A stretch of 64,000 bases of DNA, taken from Clitoria ternatea. Its lineage: Eukaryota; Streptophyta; Magnoliopsida; Fabales; Fabaceae. Shown here one piece after another: positions 10,583-23,260 of the stretch (positions are counted from its first letter, which is position 1; each line of letters starts with the position of its first letter). The translations under genes were made by a program, and so were the position numbers. Below the pieces are notes generated by a model. That model saw nothing but the letters and a program-made list of their open reading frames with translations, had not been told where the DNA came from and did no database searches. The stretch is taken from assembly GCA_037962975.1 (NCBI GenBank), contig CM075674.1, forward strand, positions 37,648,501 through 37,712,500, read 5' to 3'.

Positions 10583-13500
10583 TGTCGTGACCGGGGTCCC
10601 GGCGCGTGACACGGACTGGTTAAAGACAAATAAAATAAAATTGAAACTGCATTGAAATGGGGTCCTTGGGAGGCCTAAAGAAAATAAAGGGTTCAAGGAG
10701 TCGCCACTAATATTTATTAAGGAAAATATTAGGAAAACCTTTAAATAGCACTGGTTTTTTTTAAAAAAAATAAGATTCTGTTTAGTCCGGGAGTCAAATT
10801 ATAGGAGGGGAAGGTATTAGCACCCTACACTGTCCGTAAAAAAACGGTTACCTAAATTGATCATGCATAATTTCAAAAAAAATGATTATCAAATATTTTA
10901 TCCTTCATAAAAACAATGATAAATAATATACATGATGCTAAAATATATATATATATATAAGAATTAAACAAAAATAATAATAAAACATATCCCCTAAGTT
11001 TTTTTATTTTTTAGTTCTAAGAAAATAAACAAACAAATGATTAAAAGACCATAAAAATAAAAAAAATAAGACGTCTTGTCTTAATTATTTTCTAGTAAAA
11101 AAATAAAAAATAAAAAATAAAAAAAATCCACTAATTTTATTGAGAAATATAAAGTTCAAAATAAATAAATAAATGAAAAAAGTAAAAAAAACATAAGAAA
11201 AAATAAGATTAATAAGATGTCTCATCTAAATTAATCTCATTTTAAATTTAAGAAAAAGATAAATGAGTAAATAACACATTATTTATTAGTCTTGGTTTTT
11301 GTCATTTTTTATGATAATGATTTTTCTTAATTATCAAAAGGTTACTAAGAGAAAATAATAGGAAATCATGACCATAATAAAAATGGATAGTTATGTATGT
11401 ATATATTTCTAAACTATTTAAAAATGATCAAACATGAATAAATAAATAGAAAGTATAGAAAAAAAAAGTGCAGGAAGATAAATAACTAAAAATAAAAGCG
11501 TAGAAAAATAAATAATTAAAAAAAGATACATAATAAATAAAAATAAAAGTATAAAAATAAAAATAAATGGGTGGAAACATAAATACATAAAAAATAAAGG
11601 GGTAGAAAAATAAATACATAAAATAAGGGACAGAAAAGTAAATACATAAAAATAAAGAGGTAGGAAAGTAAATAACAAAAATAAAAAGGTAGAAAAGTAA
11701 ATAATAAAAATATAGGGGCTGGAAAGTAAATAACAAAATAAAGGGGCTGAAAAGTAAATACATGAAAATAAAGGGGAAAAAGTAAATAACAAAAATAAAG
11801 GGGTAGAAAAGTAAAAAAAAAATAAAGGGTAGAAAAGTAAATACATGAAAATAAAGGGGTAGAAAAGTAAATATATGAAAATAAAGGGGGTGGGAAAGTA
11901 AATAATAAAAATAAAGGGGTAGAAAAATAAATAAATAGAAATAAAAGGGCATAAAATAAATAAATAAAAATAATCATGCAAAAAATAAATAAATAAACTA
12001 ATAATGATAGAAATGTAAAGTGCGGATAAATAAAGTGCGGAAAGATAAATTAACAATAATAAAAGTGCAGAGAAGTAAATAAAGAAAAATAAAAGTGTAA
12101 ATAAATAAAGAAAAATAAAGGTACAAATAAATAAATAAAGATGAAAATGTAGAAAAATAAATAAACAGATAAATAACTGTAGAAAAATAAAGTGCAGGAA
12201 AATAAAGTACTCGAATATAAATAAAGCAAAATAAAAGTGCAGAAAAAGTAAATAACAATTATATAAAGATAAATAAATAAATGTAAATAAACATCCTTGT
12301 ATTAATAAAAAATACCTTGGTACAAGAACAATTAAAGAGGAATTAGAACGGAAGTCGGGAAATCAATTTTGTGTAGATTTCCTTTATTTTTGGCTTTGTT
12401 TAGACTGAATTCGAGCGTGTTTAGACACCGGTTACAACACTTATACAGTATTTTGGCTCACAAAACTCATATACTAAGATATATTAGAATGATGCACTTA
12501 TTTTCCTAACTAGGATTACACAACATAATTTTAAGAAATAAAAACTTCTAAAAAATCTCTCAAAAATTTAGCACTCTTTCCCCTCTTTTTCTTCTTCTTC
12601 CTCCAAAATACCTCAACATCACCTTCTATTTATAGGAGAAAATTGGCATTGGATCCTCCATAAATGACATCACTTTCCTACTTTTCCAATTTATCCAAAT
12701 TTGACGTCAATTTCCTCAATTTCCTCCAATTATCCAACCAAACTGGGTCCTATCTCCAATTACTACCGAACACCCCTTTTCTTTCTTTTTTCTTTTTTTG
12801 GGTTTTTTTTTTGTTTTTGGCTCATTTTTTGGATTTTTTGGGCCCATTTTCATTTTTTTCAGATCTATTTTTTTGGGCCTTTTTTAAAAAAAAAATTGAT
12901 TGTTTTTAATACAAATGAGTAATCACTTACTCTTATGGATATATAAATTATTTATTACACATGTGGCCATAAATAAAGTATCCAATAAAGATAAATTACT
13001 ACCCACGCTATAAGGAGCAAGAAGGTAGTCACAAAACATCGTTTTCCTCCCTTATTCTTTCCTCTTGGCTTCGGCATCCATCGGCCATTGCTTGAGAGAA
13101 ATGAATAAAGTTGATGAAATGAGAGGTGTGGTAGGAAATGAAGAGGAATTGAGTATTTATAGAAATGGGGAAGAGTTACTATTCTAACGGTCACTATATA
13201 ATTTTTATTATTATTTTTTAATAAAATATGATCCGGGTTGGCAACCTGGAATGGACGAGGTTCTAAGTACTGCACCACGTCACAAATAAGAACTGGTAAG
13301 TCATAACCGGGGTCTGAAATCATCGGTCAACTATGGACATTTCTCTCCACCCCGGTCGATAATTAAGCATTGGAGAATCTTCTGCAGGTTCACCACCGGT
13401 GTGTCTTGAAGTTCGAGTACGGATCAGTTTTCACTAACTTGAAGAACCTCGGATTCCCACAAATCTGAGGTATAAAATACCGTACTCCACCGAGGCTGTG

Positions 13501-13672
13501 TAAACTTAGAGTTGGTGAGGTAACACCGGTCAGGAGACCGTGCTAGGACCCCGGTTAATACAGTCAACATTGACTCCGGATTCTATACTCTCTTTTTTTC
13601 TTTCTTCTTCTTTTTTTTCATTTTTTTACATATTTTAATATACATTTTACCAGACAAAAATAGGTGTTCACA
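10583..13672 (-). repeat. 3' LTR of the Ogre-like element (3090 bp)
   Basis: On the plus strand it runs TGTCGTGACC to GGTGTTCACA; in element sense it starts TGTGAACACC. The partner is 34602-37821. A sense-strand TATA box (CTATAAATACTC) lies at about 13153-13164. Compared with its partner it lacks about 110 bp near 11190 and has many base changes, so the insertion is not recent. The long Phe/Tyr-rich minus ORFs at 11418-12056 come from a repeat. Confidence 0.92.
11560..11960. repeat. About 27-30-bp A/G-rich tandem repeat in the Ogre-like LTR
   Basis: Roughly 14 copies of a unit like GTAAATAACAAAAATAAAGG GG(T)AGAAAA, strongly strand-biased for purines, with matching arrays in the other LTR at 35690-36100. 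Copy lengths vary by a few bases. Confidence 0.85.
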
Positions 13673-15369
13673 GATGCCCCTCTTTACTTCTTTTCATGAA
13701 AGAATATGAGATATATTCATATTATTGATGTGAAAAGAAAGTAAAGACGTGAACACCACTAAGAATACTCAACAACTTTTGGCAAGAAGTAAACAGCCGA
13801 ATGGCGTTGTCCCAATACCAGACAGTTTAAGGAGAAGCATCTGGAACATGGCAGGAAGATAAACAACATAACCTAGGAGTTGATACCTGAAGCTTTGAAA
13901 GAAAATAAACGATATATGAGGTTGCCTTGATATTTCGAGAAGCCTAAGAATGGGTATCTGAGGCTTTGACACAAAATAGATGACAGGGGGATGCCCCTGA
14001 CTAATTTTGATTGAAGTAGCCTAGGGAAGGACCCCTGAGGCTTTAACATGAAATAAATGACTGGGGGGATGCCCCTGGCTGATTTTGATCAAAATAGCCT
14101 AGGGATGGATACCTGAGGCTTTGACATGAAAATAAATGATTGGGGGGATGCCCTTGACTTGATTTTGATTGAGATAGCCTAGGGAAGAATATCTGAGGCT
14201 TTGACATGAAATAAATGACTGGGGGATACCCCTGATTAATTTTTGTTGAAATAGCCTAGGGAAGGATGCCTGAGACTTTAACATGAAATAAATGACTGGG
14301 GGGATGCCCCTGGCTGATTTTGATCGAAATAGCCTAGGGAAGGATACCTGAGGCTTTGACATGAAAATAAATGACTGGGGGGATGCCCCTAACTTGATTT
14401 TGATTGAGATAGCCTAGGTAAGAATACCCGAGGCTTTGACATGAAATAAATGACTGGGGATGCCCCTGATTGATTTTGGCTGAAATAGCCCAGGGAAGGA
14501 TGCCTGAGGCTTTAACATGAAATAAATGACTGGGGGGATGCCCCTGGCTGATTTTGACTGGACGACATAGCTTAGGAATGGGTACCTGAAGCTTTTGAAG
14601 AAAAATAAATGACTGGGGGAACGCCCCCGACATGGTTTGAGTAGCCTAGGGATGGATACCTGAGGCTTGGACATGAAGTAAGACGTAAGGGAGATATCTC
14701 TGCCACTGTGACTTATGGTGAAGGATAAAATTTTGACATTTATAAGAGGAAATTAAATTATATGAAACATGAGATTTATACTCACGAAGAATGTGTTTGA
14801 GGTTGAGACTTTTGAAAGATTGAGATTTAAAGGAAACTAACTTCTTGGTCATATGACTTCACTGAAGGTTCTGAGTGAATACAAGGATTCCCTTTTTATA
14901 TCTTAGTAAATCACCTTTCCTAGGGTTAGGTGATAGACTGAAACTGTTGATCTTGACTTTTCATGGGGAACATTTGTCCTTGTTGTAACCTCAACCCTGC
15001 ATGGAAGAAATAGTCAAGTGGAAAACCAAAGATTAATGATCTCGTCTCCTGGGTGACAACCATAATCCTTGTGGGACTCGTCATTACTCATGGCAGAGCG
15101 GAATATCCTTGATTACCAAGGTCTGTGTAATTGGGAAGTATCAAGCTTGTTCGAGACTAAAAATATGCTTTTCACGTTTTTTTTGTTTTCTTTTTGTTTT
15201 TGTTTTTTTTGTTTAAAAAAATATTTTCATAAAATGCATGCAAATGAAACCTAACAAAACAAGAATTAGAACTGAAATCGAGAATTCCATATATTTACTT
15301 GGGAAATTACAGTTTTGCATCATAATTTTAATCCAAAATTTTAGAGGACATAACGACTACCCTATCTTT
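13673..15369 (-). other. 3' untranslated region of the Ogre-like element
   Basis: Lies between the pol stop (15370) and the 3' LTR. The polypurine tract (AAGAAGTAAAGAGGGGCATC in sense) adjoins the LTR at 13673-13692. The middle holds a tandem array (separate entry); 14690-15369 has no recognisable gene. Confidence 0.8.
13945..14690. repeat. 78-bp tandem repeat with a 235-bp three-unit higher-order period
   Basis: About nine to ten monomers of about 78 bp, each with CCTGAGGCTTTGACATGAAA, AATAAATGACTGGGGGGATG and ATAGCCTAGGGA blocks. Monomers fall into three types. Type A (CTTTAACATG) starts at 14041, 14276 and 14510; type B (GAAAATAAATGA) at 14119 and 14354; type C at 14199 and 14434. The spacings are 235, 234, 235 and 235 bp, so the three-monomer block was amplified as a unit. 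Edge monomers are diverged. Confidence 0.9.
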
Positions 15370-18300
15370 TCAAGCATAATACTTCTTGACTGCATCCGAA
15401 TTGACTGGGAAAGATAACTCCTCACCATCCATGTTTGTCAAAATCAAAGCTCCTCCAGAAAAGACTTTCTTTACAACGAATGGTCCTTCATAATTTGGCC
15501 TCTATTTCCCCCTGTGATCATTTTGATTTGGCAAGATCTTCTTTAGTACCAAATCACCTTCATGAAATTGACGAGGTCGTACTTTCTTTTCGTATGCCTT
15601 CTTCATACGCTTTTGGTATAACTGCCCATGACAGAGGGCGGTTAATCTTTTCCCGTCAATTAAATTTAGTTGGTCGTACCGAGATCGAACCCATTCAGCT
15701 TCTTCTAACTTGGCATCCATGATTACTTTTAAAGACAGAATTTCCACTTCTATTGGTAAAACAACTTCCATACCATATACCAATGAGAAGGGTGTTGCCC
15801 CTGTCAAAGTTCGTACAGAGGTACGATACCTGGGTAAAGCAAAAGGAAGTAATTCACTCTAGTCTTTGTAGGTTTCAACCATCTTTTGTATGATTTTCTT
15901 TATATGTTTGTTAGCAGCTTCCACTGCTCCATTTATCTTAGGTCTATATGGAGATGAATTGAGGTGTTTAATTTTGAATTCCTTACAGAGTTCATCCATC
16001 ATTTTATTATTCAGGTTTGTGCCATTATCAGTGATGATCTGATTTGGCAAACCATATCTGCAAATCAATTCCCTCTTGATGAATTTGACTACAACATTTT
16101 TAGTCACGTTGGTGTAGGAAGATGCTTCAACCCACTTAGTGAAGTAATCAATGGCCACAAGAATAAAACGATGCCCATTCGATGCTTTTGGTTCAATGGG
16201 ACCAATAACATCTATGCCCCACATAGCAAAAGGCCAAGGCACAATTAGAACGTGCAAAGAAGATGGTGGTGTATGAATGTTGTCTGCATAGATTTGACAC
16301 TTGTGACATTTCTTGGCATAGTTATGACAATCATTTTCCATCGTCATCCAATAATATCCAGATCTGAGAATTTTTCTTGCCATCGAGTGCCCATTTGCAT
16401 GTGTTCCGAAAGGTCCTTCATGAACATCCTTCATGATTTTGTTAGCTTCCGCCACGTCTATACAACGAAGGAGAACAGAATCATAATTCCTTTTATAAAG
16501 TGTATCCCCAGTTATAAAGAAATTCACGGCCAGGTGCCTGAGGGTTCTTTTGTCATTTTCTGAAACACCAAGGGGATATTCTTGATTTTGAATATAATTT
16601 TTGATGTCATGAAACCATGGTTTCCCATCAGGCTCTTTTTCTATCACATGACAATATGTAGGTTTGAGACATCGTCTTTCAATCTCGATGAAGGGCATGT
16701 CACATTCCCTACTCACATTGAACATGGAAGCCAACGTGACCAAAGCATCAGCCAATTGGTTATCATCCCGAGGAATATGATGAAAAGAGACTTCATCAAA
16801 CCCTTTGATTAGTTCCATGATGTGGGCTTAATAAGGAATCAATTTGCCATCTCTAGTACCCCATTCTTCTTTCAGTTGATGAATCACCAAGGCAGAATCT
16901 CTGTATATTTATAGAGATTTCACCTTTGCTTTAAGTGCCGCATGACTCCCCAAAGCACAAGCTTCATATTCTGCAATATTATTGGTATAATCAAAACAAA
17001 GTCTAGCAGTGAATGGGAAAAGCTTGTTATCTAGTGAGATTAGGATGGCTCAAATCCCATGCCCTAGTGTATTCGACGCCCCGTCGAACATCAAAATCCA
17101 AGTTCTGTTAGGACAATCTTTCTCTTCTAACAACATCATAATATTTTTATCAGGAAATTTGAATGACATTGGTTGGTATTGTTTTAGGGGATGGTGGGCC
17201 AAGTGATCAGCCAAAGCACTCCCTCTTACAGCTTTTTGGGTGACATGAATGATATCATACTCAGTCAAAAGAACCTGCCAACGAGCTATTCTTCCCATCA
17301 GAGCCAGTTTTTCAAAAATGTACTTAATTGGGTCCATCTTAGATATCAACCAAGTAGTATAAGATAACATGTATTGCCTTAGGCGACGAGTAGCCCATGC
17401 TAATGCACAACAAGTTCGTTCAACAGTGGAATATCATGCTTCGCACTCAGTGAACTTCTTACTCAAATAGTAAATAGCATACTCTTTTCTCCCAGACTTA
17501 TCATGTTGCCCCAGTACAGAACCCATAGATTCATATATTACTGTCAAATACAATAGGAGTGGTCTTCCCGGGGTTGGAGGAACCAAGATCGGTGGGGATT
17601 TCAAGTATTGCTTTATTTGGTCAAAGGCCTCCTGGCAGTCATCATTCCATTGTGATGGTTGATTTTTACGAAGCAACTTAAAGATTGGATTACATACGGC
17701 TGTTAGTTGAGAAATGAAACGAGCTATGTAATTCAACCTTCCAAGGAAACCTCGTACTTCTTTTTCAGTGCTAGGAGTAGGCATTTCCATGATTGCCTTT
17801 ACTTTATCGGGGTCCACTTCGATACCTTTCTCACTGACAATGAAACCAAGCAACTTTCCAGAGCTAGCCCCAAAAGTGCATTTAGCCGGATTTAACCTGA
17901 GTTTGAATTTTCTCAGGCGTTCAAAGAGCTTTTGTAGGTCAATCAAGTGACCCTCTTCAGATTTGGATTTGGCAATAATATCATCCACATAGACCTTTAT
18001 CTCTTTATGCATCATGTCATGAAATAGAGTTACCATTGCTCTTTGGTAAGTAGCACCGGCATTTTTCAATCTAAAAGACATCACTTTGTAATAGAAGGTT
18101 CCCCACAAGGTAATGAAAGTGGTTTTTTCCATGTCTTCAGGTGCCATCTTGATTTGGTTATACCTAGAAAATCCATCCATGAATGAAAAAATGGAATGTT
18201 GGGCCGTGTTATCAACAAGAACATCAATATGTGGTAATGGAAAGTCATCCTTTGGGCTAGCTTTATTCAAATCCCGATAATCAACACACATTCGTACCTT

Positions 18301-18803
18301 CCCATCCTTCTTCAGGACCGGAACGATATTGGCCACCCATTCAGGGTATTTGGAGACAGCCAAGAATCCAGCATCCAACTGTTTGGTTATCTCTTCTTTA
18401 ATCTTCAAGAGCATTTCTGGCTTCATCCTTCTCAACTTTTGCTTTATGGGGACGCAACCGGGTTTCAATGGCAACTTGTGCTCAACGATGCAGTTATCTA
18501 ATCCCGGCATATCCTGATACGACCAAGCAAATACATCACTAAATTCAACCAACAATTCTATTAATTCCCTCCTATGTTTTCTACTCAAAGAGGTGCCGAT
18601 CTTGATTTCTTGTTTGTTTTCTTCACTCCCCAAATTTATGACTTCAACAATTTCTAGATAGGGAGAAATTTCTTTATCTTCCTGATCTAGCAGCCTTAGT
18701 AATTCAGGGGGAATGTTCATCGAACTTTTCGTCCTCTTCGCTTGTTGAATTAAAATCATTATGGGAGAAAGCAATCTTATTATTTTGGAATTCAATTTTA
18801 GAT
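15370..18803 (-). pseudogene. Ogre-like pol: RT, RNase H, archaeal-type RNase H, integrase
   Basis: Read leftward from the intron acceptor. RT is open for 453 codons from 18795 to 17434, with VCVDYRDLNKASPKD-type motifs and the catalytic YVDDII near 17980. RNase H follows (ECEA, stop, YSTVERTCCALAW), then a second RNase H with MFDGASN near 17090, AEYEA near 16970 and NQLADALVTLASMF near 16745. The integrase has the CHKCQIYAD zinc-finger half, catalytic Asp in GIDVIGPI and TDNGTN, and Glu in NGAVEAANKH (16818-15859), then a C-terminal GPF-type segment to the stop at 15370-15372. Stops near 17434, 17050, 16914, 16830, 15859 and 15500 break the frame; the one at 17434 looks like CGA to TGA. Confidence 0.93.
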
Positions 18804-18972
18804 CTGCAATTTATTTAATATAAAAAGGCAAAATAAGGAAAATAATAATTGAACTTAACATTTATTTATTTGAAATGATAAAGGAAACATGTTTTGCCCT
18901 TATTAAAATTCATCCTAAGGCTTTAGGCATAGCTAAAGGATTCAAACAAAAACCTACAAAGTGAACAATTAC
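18804..18972 (-). other. Putative Ogre-type intron between protease and RT
   Basis: A 169-nt AT-rich segment with a GTAATT donor (18972-18967) after an open stretch ending near ELPEIISK, and a TTGCAG acceptor (18809-18804) after a T-rich tract, directly before the RT frame. Ogre elements are known to splice an intron at this position. The splice sites are chosen by eye. Confidence 0.65.
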
Positions 18973-20501
18973 TTTGAAATGATCTCTGGAAGCTCAACGG
19001 CTTCCCAATTACACAGCTCAGTATCTGAAGGACAATGGTAAATCAAGTCTTTTTCTTTCTTGGACTCATCATCGACGACCGCCACTTGGTCTGGAGATGT
19101 CAAGCCTGCGCTCCTGAAGCTTTGATAAAGGTCACAGATAGGGATCTTTGTAGTTAGGGGTTCTCGGTTTTCTAACCGTGCAAGTCATTTTTCTCTTTTA
19201 TCTGTGAAAACCTTCGCTCTTTCCATTGGAGATGGATGATATCCAAACCCAAAGCCGTTCTTATTCTCCTTAACTAATAATGGTTCTACTCCTCCATCAA
19301 GCATCTTTCCAAGCCCTTTCCCTGGCTGGAATCTAGATTTCATCATTACTTTAGCCACCATCATAGAAGCTTTGGAAGGACGAGCTAGTTGTAACCCTTC
19401 GCTCACATAAGTGGTGTGAGCAATTTCCAATGATTGGAAGGAAGTCTCAAGACTTTCTTCGGCCGCTTCTATATATGGAGTTGACATGGGCTTGCTGATA
19501 AGGAAATCTCCCTCACCAGAAATAATGATTAGCTTATTGTTTACCACAAATTTGAGCTTTTGATGAAGGGTAGATGGAACCAGACCGGCAGAATGTATCC
19601 AAGGCCTCCCCAATAGGCAGCTATAAGCAGGATTGATATCCATCACTTGAAACAATATGTTGAAGGTGCATGGGCCCACTTGGATGGGGATCTCAATATA
19701 TCCAATGACCTCTCTCTGAGTACCGTCAAAATCTCTTACCACCATTGAGCTCGGCTTTATATGTGTCCTATCAAACGGTAGTTGATTTAAAGTGGACTTT
19801 GTCATGATATTCAGAGAGGAGCCATTGTCAACTAGGACCTTGGCTAAGATATGATGTTGATACTTGACAGAGATGTGTAATACCTTATTATGACCTCTCC
19901 CTTCAGCAGGTATCTCTTCATCAGTGAAAGTTAAGTAGTCATTTTAGGCAATATGCCCCACTATCCCTTCAAACTTTTCTGGCAAAATATCTTTCGCAAC
20001 ATGTGCTTTATTCAAGACTTTCAATAACCTTCCACGACGTGGTTCTGAATCCAATAAAAGAGATAACAAGGATAATTTTACAGGAGTGCGATTTAACTGG
20101 TCGAGGACCTGGTATTCGCTTTGCTTAATGAATCTCTAAAATTCACAAGCATCTTCCTCTGTTATTCCTTGGGGAGGGTCTTGTTCTTTACCATGACTTT
20201 CTTTTTCACTTACAGGCGCGTCCTCTTTTCTGAAGTTTTTAGGAGCATAAACTCGTCCGCTCCTAGTCATTCCACTTGTCTTGGAAATATTGGTTACTGA
20301 GGATGACGATCCCTTTAGGAGTTGAGGGATTATATCCACTTCATACTTCCAAGGTACTGCATGGGTATCTTTGTATGAAAATGGAGATGGGGTCCTAATT
20401 ATCAAGGACGGATGATTTACGACTGGTTCAGTTAAAGGTTTCTTAGTGTAATAGACCACCAAAGGAACAGGGGTAACTGGGCTTACTGAGCCTGTACCAT
20501 G
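18973..20501 (-). pseudogene. Ogre-like protease with G-patch
   Basis: The segment left of the nested Athila-like element. It carries TRSGRVYAPKNF near 20270, an aspartic protease with VLVDNGSSLNIM near 19820-19855 (DNG replaces the usual DTG/DSG, as commonly seen in Tat elements), the flap/LLGRPW region near 19610, and a glycine-rich G-patch (SRFQPGKGLGK) near 19330. In-frame stops near 20136 and 19950 and a shift near 19185 show decay. The same reading resumes right of the insert at 29459. An open stretch (DDESKKEKDLIYHCP) runs into the intron donor. Confidence 0.85.
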
Positions 20502-20506
20502 CTGTC
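20502..20506. other. Target duplication CTGTC of the Athila-like insertion
   Basis: CTGTC here and at 29454-29458 directly flank the TGTTAACC...GGACTAACA element. Confidence 0.9.
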
Positions 20507-22050
20507 TGTTAACCCGGCGACGGCGTATTTGTTAATTGGCAAGCGCACCAATCGTTTGTAGTTTTCAAAATTTAGATATCGTTCCACTGGGATTGAAAGT
20601 CCAATGACAACAGTAATTTTCTATTTACTATGGTAAATGTGAAGGAAATTATAAACAAAAGAATGATTTATATACAGTTTATACAATATTCACAAGATAG
20701 CATGATTGAGTGATTCATAAGATAAAAGAAAATAAAATTTATCTAAAAAGACGAGTTGCAATCTAGAATAGGTAAGATACTTGAGATAAACACAGATAAA
20801 CAAATTATGTTGGAAATTGGATCCCTAATCTAGAATAATAATGAGGAACTCAAGACATGCATATTTAATCATCAAGTTTCATGTCATTGCAGCTTAAAAT
20901 CATTATACCCGATCCCTCGTGATATAAATTCTAAGAATTCACCGTAAAGTCCGATCCCTCGTGAGCTTTCTCAGTAAAAACTTGCATTAAGACCTGGCCT
21001 TATGGCAACAATGGTTAACAACCCCTATAGAATTGAGATACCAAGGGTATTCCAACTTTTTACTTTCGTCAAAACAAGTTTCAATACGGCATAAATAATC
21101 ATTCTCCCGTTTGACATTTACACTAATAAAACCAGTTTTGATACACATGAAAATCATTCTCCCGTTTGACGTTCATATTAATAAAAGGTTGAGATACTAA
21201 CATGGACTTGAATCATAAACATGCAGAGGTCGAATTCACAACATTATACTCAATAGATTAGCTCACCAATTCCAACATAAACAAATTAGTTACACATGGT
21301 AAAAGTAAAAACAACACTTACAGAGTTTGACATTACGAAGACGATGGAAACTTCACGATACAACGATCACAATACACCGAAACACACTCAAGTATCTAGA
21401 AAACTATTCTAGAACTACAACTCACAAAAGAAGTACTCAAAGTCGAGCACAAGAGAGAAGAGAAGAGAATGAAATGCTGTGTAAGGGATGATTTGAATGG
21501 TGTTGGATGGCCCTATTTATAGGGCTGAGCAAGGGTGCTGACGCTACACGTCCCTGTGACGCTACGCGTCACACCCCTGACTCAGCTTCCATTAAACACT
21601 TAATAATGGCCACTTCAAATTATTAAATTTGATCATGCCTGGCCATATGGACATGTCTCAACGAGTTTTGGCCTTTCATGGTGAGTGGGATGGCCCTTTT
21701 GACTGAGTGGAGTGCCCATTATTGGGTCCAAGTGGAGTGGTTGATCAAAGTGGAGGTGGAGACCACGCAGCACTGACGCTACGCGTGGCTTTGATGCGTA
21801 GCGTCAACATCAAAAATAGCTGTTGATGCTAAGCGTGGGGTGAGGCTACGCGTCAGCTCCTCCAGTGTAATTTTCTCTTGATTTCTTAACTTTTTCACTG
21901 CAAAACTAGAGAAAATTGATCAAGGGCAGATTATTTCCAACAACATCCATTTATTGAATTTAAATCCTAATTTTCTAACAAATTAAACTAATTTTTATAA
22001 TTTTTATGAAATTTTTATTTAAGCTTTTATTGAAAATTTGAGGACTAGCA
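20507..22050 (-). repeat. 3' LTR of the Athila-like element (1544 bp)
   Basis: Plus strand TGTTAACCCGGCG to GAGGACTAGCA. By eye it differs from its partner at about a dozen bases plus a 24-bp gap after GGCGTAT. A sense-strand TATA box sits in the near-palindrome CCCTATAAATAGGG (21511-21524). Six full or degraded copies of ACGCTACGCGT lie between 21538 and 21860. The CGATCCCTCGTGA-type block near 20910-20965 is duplicated within the LTR. Confidence 0.95.
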
Positions 22051-23260
22051 AATACCCCCAACTTGAGACATTGCTCGTCCTCGAGCAAGAGAGAAAATTT
22101 ACCACAAAAAATAATTACACAATTTTAACTATTTTGTAATAATCAAAAACTGATATCAAATATAACAAAGGTTTAATGATAAAATTATTTACAATATTCT
22201 ATTAACAATCAAGCAGAATTTCAGGCTTACCTCACAAGTGTTTATCTCTATGCAATTGGTAACCTGTTTCACTCAATCAATCATAAAATCAAACAAATTT
22301 AACTTTGTTTGTCATCTAATCAATGGTTATTTATACCGAGTTAATTCGAAAATCACAAGGTCTTTTCACGGGTTGTAATGAGGCTTGACTTACAAGAATT
22401 AATGGTTTTTCTTGGAATTCAAAAACCTGAAATCATAAAAGAGCATTTTCATAATTTTTAGGCTTTTCTCTTGACCCAAACTTCTCATTTTCTTTTATTG
22501 ATGAAAAATAAATACCCCCAACTTGATTCTTTTCACTATTTTTGACTTTTTTTTTTCATACTTTCCTTTTGAAAAGAATCAAGTTGCTTATTTTCACTCC
22601 CCATTTTTGTGAGAACACTCAAAATATTTTTCATTTATTTCAACTGCTCTTTTAATCAATCAAGTATAGGGAATGGTTAAAACAAAATTAGGTTTTAAGG
22701 GTACCAAAGAATTTTATTTTAGGCTCAAATTGGCTTGCAAGGAATAAAAGACTTTTTACCAAGGTAAGCTGTTTGGCCCAAGGTTTCGTTTCACCAATAA
22801 ATGTGCCTTGATCATTTTCCCGAATTCTCTGTACAACAACACAAATCAGAGATTAAAGCAAAATCAATTCGAATTGAAAATATGTCGATTAAACCCTCAA
22901 GTGTAAAAAAAATCTCTCAACTCACCGGGTTATTGAAATTTGCTTGATGGTTAATAAACTTATTGTAATTAAATTTATCAAAATTCCTAAGTTATAAAGA
23001 ATCAATAATTGATTTTACAAAATTTAAGTTTCATTGTGTAAAAGTTCTAAGTGTATAAATTAGTTTACTAACAAAAATTTGATTGAAAGATACAAATTTT
23101 ATTTTTGGATTATTTTTTTTGAAAAATAAGCAAAAATGAATAACTACGTAAAAACACACCACACAATAATGAAATACCATAAAGTGTAAATGTAAATGTA
23201 AATATAAACTAGAATCAACTGTACTCAAAGTAAATGCAGAAAAATAAGAAGATGACATCA
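22051..23260 (-). other. 3' untranslated region and polypurine tract of the Athila-like element
   Basis: The purine tract AAGTTGGGGGTATT (sense) at 22051-22064 adjoins the LTR. The rest is AT-rich with no supported gene; ACTTGATTCTTTTC-like blocks repeat near 22510-22580. Confidence 0.75.

Noticed and set aside
11418..12258. Long overlapping minus-strand ORFs rich in Phe, Tyr and Leu (also 35530-36404)
   Set aside because: They occur in three frames at once over an A/G-rich tandem repeat in an LTR; composition, not coding, keeps them open.
12955..13323. ORF conserved in both Ogre-like LTRs (also 37076-37504)
   Set aside because: It overlaps the LTR promoter and TATA box; both LTRs descend from one sequence, so conservation between them is not evidence of coding.
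13945..14690. Regularly spaced repeats that might suggest a CRISPR array
   Set aside because: Whole 78-bp units are repeated, including the supposed spacers, within a plant retroelement 3' UTR.
15435..18517. Plus-strand ORFs across the Ogre-like pol
   Set aside because: Antisense shadows of RT and integrase frames with clear motifs on the minus strand.
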